Assembly: GCA_033239525.1 (NCBI GenBank)
Contig: BSYO01000036.1
Location: forward strand, 9,446,126-9,510,125
Length of the DNA: 64,000 nucleotides
Reading direction: 5' to 3'
DNA from: Nepenthes gracilis
Lineage: Eukaryota; Streptophyta; Magnoliopsida; Caryophyllales; Nepenthaceae
Under the pieces are notes generated by a model. It was not told where the DNA came from, made no database searches, and was given only the letters and a program-made list of their open reading frames with translations. How positions within the stretch are numbered: the stretch's first letter is position 1; each line of letters opens with the position of its first letter. The translations under genes were made by a program, and so were the position numbers. Positions 25,001 to 37,000 of this stretch are shown piece after piece.

Positions 25001-28000
25001 TAGTTCATTGTCCAACTAGATTTCTAATCCTCATTCGTTCCAAATCTGACAACTATGGTCTTGCTTACCATGTCAAAATACCATATTCTGAAGTAATAAT
25101 TTGAGTTTTAGAAGGTACAATAACTAGTTCACTTTACAATTGAGGGCCTAGCGAGACTGGAATTTCAAACTCAATATTGACAGGGGCATTAATCGTCTCA
25201 TCCTCTTACAAGGGTTGAAGTAAAAAATCGTGCTCCTCTTTCGCAGTGATAATAGGAATACTTTGTTTTAAGTTAAAAGTAATCCTCTCTTCCGAGAAAT
25301 GGGCAATTGTAGAGGCAAAAATCAGGTTGATCTACGAGATCTTCCCGTACTCCTATTAGCCATCTCAGTACAAATCACATTAATAATTCTTAAGACCTCA
25401 TAATCATGTGACGGAGGCTTTGGAGTAGTTGATATCTCAACCTCAAGTTGATGGATGTTAGCTTAAGAAGGAGAATCAATAAGGAGGCTATCCCTTTTTC
25501 TTTTCAAGGGATAGACGGCATATTAGCGACAACCTCTCCTCTAAGAATAACAAACCAATTGATACAATCTAAGGCATCATGGGTTAAGAAACTATCAATT
25601 CTACACAACTCAGCCTCATTTTCCTTAATATTTTTCTTAATAAGGTTAGTTTAAGATTTAGTCATGAAGAGTTCATTGTCTAGAATAGGATCAGAAAATG
25701 CAACATTGACATCATTTCAATTATTTGACAAAATCCAATTAATGGGAACCCTAATAGTGAAAAATCTTTCATTTCAATTTTTCACTGAATCTTAATTTCC
25801 ACTACTTATTTTAAACATCTTTCCTAGGGCCAGATAGATCGAGTCACTCTCTTGATTGGAATGAAAGACCACATTAATCATCTGGGCATCTAATCTAAGA
25901 CCCAAAATGCACAATAAAACACCATATCTAACAGTATTAGGGTGGAAACCAGCAACTGAAATTTTTAAAACTTTCGTTATATTAATGAATTCCTAAGCAA
26001 AAGGAATTTGAAGGTTGTCCTATAAAACAATCCATTAGAGAGCGAGCTTTCTTCTCAGGCGAAGGAACCTAAAAATGAATAGTAGAAAGAATATTATTCC
26101 AATTATAAATATCTAACACATAATTCATAGCAAAACATGCAGCAAAATGGAGCGTCCTTGAGCACATAAGAGTAGTCTAAGGGTCAAATAATCTTTGATT
26201 AATAAGGTAGGAAGCCAAATTTTGATTTAACAAGATCAATCAATCATCAATTGACATTGATTGAGAATCTTCCAGGAAGGAACATTAAGACGATTTGTGA
26301 GGCTCACCATCTGGGTTTCCATTCTCATACTCAAAGTATGAGAGGCTAATACTGGATACATTTTAAAATAAAATCAACTCAACCAAGTGAAATATGAGCC
26401 CTCATATTACAAGCTTGTTAAAGAAAACAAAAAAATCGAGTTGTTAAATTTAGAATGGATAAGGATTAGAAAACTGTCTGTATACTTGGGCCGCTGAATA
26501 TCTGAATGGTTGGATTGCTAAACCAGACTGAGGAATCAAATGACTTGACAGAAAATTAATTCAGATATTAAATCTTGATTAATGGTTACAAGAATGAAAA
26601 GATAAACTACTATGTCAAATAAACAGTCACAACTATTAAATGACAGGCATTAAATTTCGAATAATTACAAACTTATGTAATGCTTGGATATCTATTTAAT
26701 ATAATGTTTCAATAAAAGTATCAAATAATGTGTGCATGAGGTCAAAATAATCATCTAAATAAAGATAAGTCAGGCCTTTTAATCTTTTAATTTGGATATT
26801 GTACAATAACTAATAATAATTTAAAGGATATGAGACTCGATCACACTACAGTAGCTAATAATAGTTTAGATGATACAAGACTCGATCTCAATATATTTTT
26901 CGACGTTTAAATAATAATCTTTCTATGAGAATGAGAGATAATAAAGAATTGGAGATGAATCAATGTAAGAGAATATTCAAATTGGAGGGTTTAGTTTTGG
27001 AATTACCAAAAGACACAAGTGACTCCAGACTGTACTATATACTTGCGTTTTCTCCTCTAAATTTGGGATTCCTTTGACCGAGGAAATGATATGCATTTGT
27101 AGCCTTGCCAACAATCAATTAGTTTTTTTTTTTTTTTTGGAATTGGAATGATTATGCATCAATTGATATTTTATGCTGGTTGAAGATCCAACTATTATAT
27201 ACATTTTTAACTATTTAGAATTTAATACATATTATTTAATGATTGTAAATTTCTCTTTGATGTGACCATTTATTTGTCGATTAATGTAACTATTACTCAT
27301 GATTTAATGCTTGATTTAATTTTTTACTTAATCATTTGGTGCCTTAGTCTTTTGTAATTTTTAAAAATTAGGCCATTTGAATATTCGATGGACCAGTTGT
27401 CCAGATAGATTTCTGATCGTCATCCATTTTAAGTCTAACAATTTGACTATTTCACATTCTTCCATGAGCTTGTAATTCAAGGATATTATATTTCATTAGA
27501 TAGTATTAATATTATTTTAGACCGTATTTAATAATTTTGATTATGAATGGATAGGATTATAATTTTTAACCCAAAGAATTAACCGGACTTGGTGGTTATA
27601 AACTTTCATCTTAATTCAATCTAACCCCAATTTAATTTCAATTAAATCTAGTCTTGCACGTATATTAGAAATATAGATTGATAATGTACTATTATTGGAT
27701 CCCTTGATAATTACATTTTACAATATTTGATAATATTTATTATTTGATATCTAAAATATTGATTAATATTGTTGGGCCCCAGTATAGGGGCCCATAAAAT
27801 AGGCTCAAAGAAAGGCCCAAGTAAAAAGACCCAGAGATATGTTCACGGACCAAAGGAGACGCCAAAAGTCGCGACCACGGACCGAGAGGACAAACTGGCC
27901 CAAGAGCCCAAGAGCCCAATTTAGTACCTTAAGCTAAATTGGCCTAACAAGCCTGAGAATGTGGGCTAGTGTCCCATAAGCCCAAGTGACGAGAAAAGTC

Positions 28001-31000
28001 CGAGAAGCCCATTTTAACCAAAAGGAGCTCGAGGACGCCGCAAGGGGCTGACGTCATCAAGGAAACCCAAGAAGCGTCTGAGAACCCTATCCCCACAAAT
28101 ACGAGGACTAGGAGGAGGACCAGAGGACCTTCTAACAGATGAGGACAGCCTTGACATCTCCGTACAAGAAGCCAAAATGACTAAGTATGTCAATACAGTT
28201 GGCTCGCAGTGACCAAGAATCCCGAAGACCTCAGACGTTCCTTCAGATCACAGATTAGTCCAAGAAGTCAGAAAAGACCCGAGGACCCCTCATAAAGAAC
28301 CAAAGATCCTCCAAACCACTAAGAAAGCAGTTAACGTTCGAGAACTGTCTCGTCCAATGAGTCCGCGAACTCACAAAGTGACAAAGCATGCCACTTAAGG
28401 ACGGGGACTATCTCATACACGGCCGTGATTGCCAACTAAGCAACTTCACTATTACCAAGAAGGACGTGCCATCATGAAGAATTCAAATGGCTCTTGACAC
28501 GCTGTATCTGCAGGGCTGGGTCCCTGACACGCTGTATCCGCAGAGCAGGTGCCGCATTCACAGGGCTGGCAACAGGTGTCAGGTGGCAGGCACGTCGAAC
28601 GTGACCGACAAGACAGGTGGACAGCCTCCCGGCCATACGCTGACTGCCATATGTCCCCTCCCCAACAGCACAATTTTTTCTATAAATACCCAGCAAAATC
28701 TCTTTTAAAAGGATCCTTTTGGGCTCTTTCCAGGCAAAAGGAAAAGGAGGCTAAAAAGCTCCCCAAAGAGAGAGCTTCCAACGGAGAAGGACTAAAGAAA
28801 AAGGGAAAACACTCCCATAAAGTTGTATTTTGTAACACTTTTACCAATAGTGAAGTATTTTCATAGGCCCAGAGTCTCATGGTTTTTCTTCCTCATTCAA
28901 GAGGAGGCTTTCCAGGTAAAAATCCGATTTTAATCTCTCCTTCTCAACACCCTACACCCCAAAACACTTGTGTTGCACGTGACCCCGCGATCCGAAACGT
29001 AACATTGGCGCCATCTGTGGGAACGCGTTGACAAAAAGCTCTACGCTTCCTACCCTTACAGAACAACAAGCGCTCCGAAGATGGCGAGCAGACAAGACAG
29101 CACGTCCACCAGGGAGATGGGACCCCTTCGACAGGTGCCTCCCATTAAGCGGCACGACGAGTGGCCGCCCCGGTACTAGCGTGTGCAAGCTGGTGAAGAA
29201 GGTGGACAGCCTCTCGTAAGTAGTCCGTACCCTCCGCGAGAGGGTGAACGAGCAGTCCAGGGGAGCATACCCCGAAAGTTCGTGTCCAGCAGCGCCCCAG
29301 GAGCGACAAACTGCGCGAGCCCCTGGGGAGTTGAGGGATTACCTCAACAAAAAAAAGTCCATGACCCAGGCCCCGACAAAGAGAGGGCTCAAGAGGCTCT
29401 GAAAGTCGGTCTTCAGACCCAAGACCGGCGAAGCAAGCCAGTCGGGAGGACGAGAAGACTCCCTGCCCCCAAGGACAGGGGAAGGAAAAAGAAGGGCTAG
29501 CGCCCAGCTGAAGGCCCAAGGACCGTCCAGGAAAAACGAGCCCGAGTGGATTGTCCTTGGGAGAGATGAGCCATCAGGCCCACCTGCTCTCACTGAGTCA
29601 CTCATCAGCATCCTGAGGCAGATCCGAGACGAAGAGTTCTTGAGGAGTCCTAAGGCGCTGAAAAACCCAGATAGGGGTGACCAGTGGGAATACTGTCGCT
29701 ACCACTGCAGCCATGGCCATGACACCGAAGACTGCTGGACATTACGGGCAGAGGTCGAGAGGCTGGCAATGGAGGGCTATCTCGACCGTTTCCTGCCACA
29801 ATCCGGGCATGACCCCGGAACAGCAGGGGGCAAACGGTCACGTCGCTCAAAAGGTAAAGCCGTAATGGGCACGGAACACGCCTAACCACCGACTGGGGGG
29901 CTACACGTGCCGACTTCATAAAGGTTAGCGCAGAACAGAGCTGCCAAAGGGCCACGACCTACGAGGGAACGACAAGGAGGACATGAGCAGGCAAGAAAGA
30001 CGCTGTGGCTCAAATGTGCATCATGTAGGACTCAAGGTACTGATGTAACGTGAAGGATTAAGATGGCTTTAGAGGCCACTCAATGTAACACATCTACAAG
30101 AATGAAAGGATCCCTTCAATATGCCCATTATCATGCATTCTCGTGTTCCCTCATTAAGATCAAGACAACTCCCAAGTCAAAAAAAAAACAAACAAACTCG
30201 GATCCCTCCAAGCGGCCCCAGAGGTCGTATTCTAAAAATTCGGTTGTGTTCGAGCAGCTCCAGAGGTCGTATTCTAAAAACTCGGTGACGCCCGAGCGGC
30301 CCCAGAGGTCGTATTCTACAAATTCGGCTGTGTCCGAGCGGCCCAAGAGGTCGTATTCTAAAAACTCAGTTGCGTCCGAGCTGCCCCAAAGGTAGTATTC
30401 TAAAAACTCGGTCCCATCCGAGCTGCCCCAGAGGTCAGATTCTGACAACTACATCCAATGCCAAGAAACCTAAAAGGTTAAAAGATTAGAGAATCTTAAA
30501 AGGATCACGCGTTAGGCTAATGACAAGTTACTTAGCAACACGCTATAAAAAAAAACTTGGTCCTTCCCGAGTGGCCCCATAGGTCGTATTATAAAAACTC
30601 AACTCCGTCCGAGTACCCCAAAAGTTCGAACTCTAAGGACTTCGTGCAAAGCCATGCATTCCGAGAAGTCAAAAAGCAGCACAATCCTTCAAGGAACACG
30701 CTTAAAGCTAAGGACAAGACTCTTAGCATTGCGTCACAAAAAGAGCGAACACTTGCACAAATCAAGCAGAGAGTCTGAAGCTTCAACATTAGAAAGCATA
30801 AGTTTTATTTATAAAACAAGGCTCTTGTACATCAAAAGAAAAAAAAAGGAAAGATAAGAGACAATGTGTCGCAGTTCCTCTACAAGAGCCCTCCATGGCT
30901 CTCTTGTCCCTGAACCTCCTGAGCTTCAGAGGGCCCCGCCTAGTCCGTGATACCTGGCTGCTCGGGAGAAGGAGATTCACCTTTAGGCCCTGCCCGTGAG

Positions 31001-34000
31001 GACTCAGGAAAAGGCCTCCCAGCAACGCCGTATAAGTCTCCTGCGCTTAAGGCACTGGCGTTCTTGGGATCGATGACAGCCATAGGGAACCGCGGATGAA
31101 TCAGTCGCAGCACTCGGCGGCACATGCGAATGCCCTCCTAGTACTTGCTGACCAATAATGAAGCAATCTTCGCGGTCTGCACGGACATCCTCAACCTCTT
31201 GTCCTATCGAAGAACCCTATCCCGGAGAAGCTCCTGCTAAAGCCGGTGGAGCATGACGGTATCCTCCAAAGAGGCAACTTTCCTCTCTGCTTTAGCCAGC
31301 TTCGCTTCAGCCAGTTGTGCAGCTTCCCGGGAGGCCCTCAACGACTCCATCTCCGAGAGGGACTGGGCAACCTCTCCCACCAGTTCATTAAGTCCTCCGA
31401 TCAGATCCTGGAACTGCAAACAGAGAGGCCCATCAAGACACAGGCAACTAGAAGTAAGGCAAAAGAAGAAACGGTCGGTTACCTTAGAAACGAGAGGATC
31501 ATGCCCTGGGCCACGTTCCCCCGGGGCCTCAGACCCCTGCGGGTCACTCTCAGCCGCCGCAGATGCCTCCCCAGGCACATGCTCCGTAGCTATAAAAGGC
31601 ACTGAGGAGCCTGCCCCAACGTCAGCATCCCCTGGGGGCTCAGACAGTTGTTCAGCATGGACTGCAATGGGATGCTTGGAAGGATCAAGGGACATCAGGT
31701 CAACGATGCCTAATTCATCAGCCTCTTCCACCTCTCGGACCATCTCAGCTATCATTCCCACCTCAGCGTCCACGGCGGAGTCCCTACCTCCTATATCCTC
31801 GGAATGGTGATCAATCCTGTCTGAGACGTCACCAGGAAGATCAATGGGAACTCCAGGAGTGGGATCATCACTGGGAGACTGGACGTCCGAGAGCTCCACT
31901 ATCTCCACGATCGTCCCTGAAGACCCTCCGAGAGGATCAACTAGCGAGGGAGGGGCGAGACCTTCAGCTCCCGAGGACTCCAGTAAAGTACCAGTCCTCG
32001 ACCTCTTAAAGAGAGGAGCAATCACATCATCATCATCAAAATCATCGATGTCAAAATCATCGTCATCATCATCAGAAGAAGGAAACTCAACAACGGCCGC
32101 TGGACGTTTCGAACTCTCAGCCGGAAGGCTCTTCTCCGCGCGGTTAGCAGGACCCTCAATCCTCAGAGACTCCACCTTCCTCCTCAGTCTTTTCTTGTTG
32201 GACTTCTCGGGAGGAGTTTATGGCGGAGGCCTCGGCCCGTGGCCCCCATTTTGCTTTCTCAAGGTTCTCGGGCGAAAGCCAGATATTGCGCTTATTCAAG
32301 TGAAAGCCCCCGAGGTTGGCCAGCACCAAGTCCGTGAACTCCTTTACGCTCTCTCTCTCCTTCTTCGAAGGATCCGAGCTGTACTGGCTAGCCACCATCC
32401 CCCAGACAATGGGGACAGCCCAATTCTCCCGGACGCCCAGGAAGAAGAATTTATCCTTCCATCACTTCGTGGAATCCGGGTTCCCCCCGCACATCAAGAA
32501 AAAGTCTGGGTGGGGTGTCATTGTGATCCAATCGAGGTTATTTGTGAAGTGAAACATAATCTTGACCGTAAGAACGTTCAAAAGCTTCTTATGGCACCGA
32601 AAGAAAACGCACAGAGAAACCAAATACCTTACTGCATTTGGTTGAAGCCTAGCAAAAGGAACTCCAAGTCCCTTCATGATCTCGTAGAGCTCTTCCGGCA
32701 CAGGAAACCGTAGCCCACCCTTGAGGTGGACTTCATATACGATGATGAAACTGTCCTGAGGGCACCACGCCCTGTCGTGCGATTCCGGAATCATCATAGC
32801 CACAGACTCAGGGATCCGATACCGTGCTCGAATCTCCTTGAGCCTATCGAGTGTCATCCTAGAGGCAATGTCCCTCACTTCGGGTGCCATGGACATCGAA
32901 AAGCAAAAGCAGAAGAATAGAGAAAGCTTCAACAAAGAAAGAATAAAGGCCTCAACACCTGGAGGAGAAAATGGAAAGCAGACGCAGAAATGGAAAGTCG
33001 GAGACGAGAAGACCTTTAAATATTCCTGAAATTCAAAAGAGGCACACTCATTACCCTCGCCACGCGTCGCTCGGCTGTTCGTATCAGGAAAATGATGGCT
33101 TTGCCTTTCCAAGGCGCCTATCAACGCGTCACTTCAGCATTTAATGCCCTGCAGAAACTCAAACAACGGCGCTAGAAAGGTCTCGGACTCAGAGGAAGTT
33201 CTAAGACAATTCTCCACCAAGCCTAGCACCACATTTACTCCGAGGACACACATGCACTTGGACTACCGCTGCAAAAGGCCTAAGTCCAAACGCGGACGGT
33301 CATACTCTTTCCTCCTCAGGAACGTCCTTTTCAAGCCACAACGCACGCGCGGACATACCATAGCAGGAAGAGATTAACATCCCAAGAAGAGTAGCGATTT
33401 CATGCCAAACGGTTGAGGACCTCGAACCCTTTGATATGGGGGGTTATGTTGGGCCCTAGTATAGGGGCCCATAAAGCACGGTCCAAAGAAATGGCCCAAG
33501 AAAAAAGACCAGAGATATGTCCACGAACCAAAAGAGACGTCAAAAGTCGCAACCACGGACCGAGAGGACAGACTGGCCCAAGAGGCCCAAAAGCCCAATT
33601 TAGTCCCTTAAGCTAAATTGGCATAACAAGCCCGAGAACGTGGGCTAGTTTCCCATAAGCTCAAGTGACGAGAAAAGTCCGAGAAGCCCATTTTAACCAA
33701 AAGGAGCTCGAGGACGCCGCGAGGGGCTGACGCCATCAAGGAAACCCAAGAAGCGTCCGAGAACCCTATCCCCACAAATACGAGGATTAGGAGAAGGACC
33801 AGAGGACCTTCTAACAGACGAGGACAGCCTTGACGTCTCCGTACAAGAAGCCAAAATGACCGAGTATGTCAATACAGTTGGCTCGCAGTGACCAAGAAGC
33901 TCGGGGACCTCAGACGTTCCTTGAGATCTCAGATTAGTCTAAGATGTCAGAAAAGACCCGAGGACCCCTCACAAGGAACTAAAGATCCTCCAAACCACTA

Positions 34001-37000
34001 AGAAAGCAGTTAACGTCCGAGAATTGTCTCCTCCAATGAGTCTGCGAACTCACAAAGGGACAAAGCCAACTACTTAAGGACGGGGACTATCTCATACACG
34101 GCCGTGATTGTCAACTAAGCAGCTTCACCATTACCAAGAAGCACGTGCCATCATGAAGAATCCAAATGGCTCCTGATACGCCGTATCTGCAGGGCGGGTG
34201 TCCCTGACACGCCGTATCCGCAGAGCAGGCGCCGCATTCACAGGGCTCGCGACAGGTGTCAGGTGGCAGGCGCGCGACAAGACAAGTGGACAGCCTTCCG
34301 GCCATACGCTGGCTGCCACGTGTCCCGTCCCCAACAGCACAATTTTTTCTATAAATACCAAGCAAAATCTCTTTTAAAAGGATCCTTTTTGGCTCATTCC
34401 AGGCAAAGGGAAAAGGAGGCTAAAAAGCTTCCCAAAGAGAGAGCTTCCAACGGAAAAGGACTAAGAAGAAAAAGGAAAAACACTCCCATAAACTTGTATT
34501 TTGTAACACTTTTACCAATAGTGAAGTATTTTCATAGGCCCAGAATCTCGTGGTTTTTCTTCTTCATTCAAGAGGAAGCTTTCTATGTAAAAATCCGATT
34601 TTAATCTCTCATTCTCAACACCCTGCACCCCAAAACACTTGTGTTGCATGTGACCCCGCGATCCAAAACGCAACAAATATAATTATTGTAATTTATAATT
34701 TTAAAAAAATATATTATAATATATTTAATATTAATAGGCATTATGAATGTATCTAATGTAATTAATACCAATACTATAACTATATCTTCGTCTATGCTTG
34801 CTCGTGTTCCCTCCTCTTAGTTGCAGATTAATTGCCGATCCACATGGCGGCCTTTCTGTTCGTCGCTGCTAACCAATGAATCGGGTTCCTATTCCGCGTA
34901 CAAATTTATCACTGCGCCTAGTATTTCGCTGTTTAATTTCCACCATTTCTGATTTTATGCAAGAGAAACAAAGTATTATACGAACATAAACCCTAGTTTT
35001 CCGGTACCATGATTGCACGTCTTTTTACGGGCGGCGAAATGATATCTCCAGCTCATTACGTGCAGCGAAGGATTCATCAGCGGCCGAGAGCTATATTCCC
35101 CGTCAAGATCGAGATCCAAGGCAAAATGCTGGCGGAGATGATGGAACCAATGTCTCCTACCATAGGAGATTTGGACCCGGGGATGAAGAATCCATGAGCA
35201 AACCTATGAGCGGCTATGGAGCCGGGCAGGGGGAAGTTAGGGCTCAACTCAGGGATGATCTAGTGATACCAACGCACTTGAAGGAAGATCCTCATGCCCC
35301 AAAAGATCGAGGACAAGCTCCTGAACCAGAGAATTATCATAGCAAAGTTGCTGATCCTACGGGCAGTGGTAAGATCTCTCTTTCTGCCTCAATATTCAAA
35401 AGTTGCGACGTAGCAAGAATGTAAACTTCTGTTTGTAGATAGGCAATGAGTGGTGGGCGGCATGTTGTGGTTGGAAGAAGGGTAAAAAAAAAAAAAGGAC
35501 GCCAAGACTAGTTACTAATCCGAACTGACTGCCTTCAATGAAAGGCAAAGACTGTCTAGTACTTTGTGATTGCTCTTGCGAATTTGATCTTGTATATACC
35601 TTGAAAATTAATCTGAGCTTTGCTTTAATGGAAGATGGACGAACTTTCTCTGAATAGCTGTTCCGGAGATCTATCATTTTACCCTCGGTGGTGTGAAATG
35701 AAAATAAGGATTTGAACTATTTATTTTTAAGTAGGTAATTATTATTTAAATAATTTTTAAAAAATTTAAAATTAATTATTAAATTATAATTATTTATTTA
35801 AAAATAGATAATTTAAAATAAAATAAAACGACCACCATATCTACCGGAGATGTAACCCCTTGGTTCCGGTGCAGAAAAAGGTCATGTACACCTGATATTG
35901 ACACGTGAACGTGACAAGCGCCGATTGTTCTTAAAATACCTCAGTTAATACAATTTGAATAGCATTCAATATATTTTAACAAAGTAAAAGAATACTTGCA
36001 TGTATATAATGACTATAAGAATTCCAATGTAGGACATTATTCTGTTGTGTTATCTACAAATTATTTATGTTTGCAAGTAATATAATGAAAATTTTACCTT
36101 ATTGTCTTACATAGAAACCTAGGTTCGGTGCAATTGGTAGATTTGTTGTTGTGTGACCTAAAAGTTATAAATTTGAGCGGTGAAAATGGCATTCTTTATA
36201 TGACCATATATGCATTGGGGTTCGAGTTGGACACACAATCTAGCGTGACAAAACAAACCCGAATCCCACCGTTAGACATTAATTACCAAACTTGTATAAT
36301 GCATAATACTTTTAATGTAGAAAATTCTTTTCAACCAAAGAAAAATCATAGGACAAATTCCAAACTAATCCATTATAATAATAGTGCTGGTTACAGATAA
36401 CTCAATTTGAAATCTCTTTATTACAATCCCAAATGAAGAATGGTTGATTCAACCCCCTCAATATACCTAACAACTTATAAGAGAAAGTACAACGAGAAAT
36501 AAGAGCAGCCAAATGAAATATGTTTTAGAAATTTACTGTAAAACAACGTACGCGACCTTGATGAATAATGAAACTCAAATCAGACCTCAACCGGATATTG
36601 AACTTCTTCCTATTTTCTTCTTTTCTTTTCTTTCTCCGTGTAGTGTTTCTTACGTAAGAAATGATTTCGGTTTGCCTTAAGATTGTATTAGGTGTGTTTT
36701 TATACCAAGCTTGGTGCTCGAGTGCCAGCCTACTGAAATTGGCACACGAGTGCTCCCTTATGCGTGTCTCAGGCGACCCACAATCTAGAATCGGCACACA
36801 AGTATAAATCAGGCGCCTGTCATGTGTCACTCTGCTAACTTTCGACCGATTCTCAGCTGATTCTTGCACGAATATTATACGACCATTTAATATCTTTTAC
36901 CGATTGGATGACACTTCATTTATTATAGTACCCATAAATAAGTGACCAAAATCTAATAATATGATAGATCTAAAGTAGTTAATTTTCCAATTCTTTGTAC

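Larger units (their letters stand above)
27770..34675 (+). mobile_element. non-autonomous Gypsy relative lacking pol, duplication AATAT
   Basis: This 6,906-bp element has LTRs at 27770-29004 (1,235 bp) and 33447-34675 (1,229 bp), both TGTTGGGCCC..AACA, with perfect AATAT copies at 27765-27769 and 34676-34680. Its 4.4-kb interior has the same type of primer site as the Gypsy element, the two ends of gag, tandem repeats with the same hairpin core and an antisense ORF. The gag capsid, protease, RT, RNase H and integrase are all absent. It also sits in intron 1 of the LTI65-like gene, in the same orientation. Confidence 0.92.

Noticed and set aside
25052..26732. Coding remnant in the interior of the ancient LTR pair
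   Set aside because: All frames are densely interrupted and no gag or pol motif could be found.
30063..30448. Repetitive ORFs on both strands ('RSYSKNSV' type repeats)
   Set aside because: The 42-bp tandem repeat is a multiple of three and stays open on both strands. It lies in the non-coding repeat zone of the element.
31253..32713. Long plus-strand ORFs of 185 and 289 residues
   Set aside because: They are shadows of the antisense ORF of the non-autonomous element. Acidic Asp codons read as Ser/Ile runs on the other strand.
36525..36869. 114-residue minus-strand ORF in intron 2 of the stress gene
   Set aside because: It has no family resemblance and average composition, and lies in an intron. 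It is probably a chance frame.
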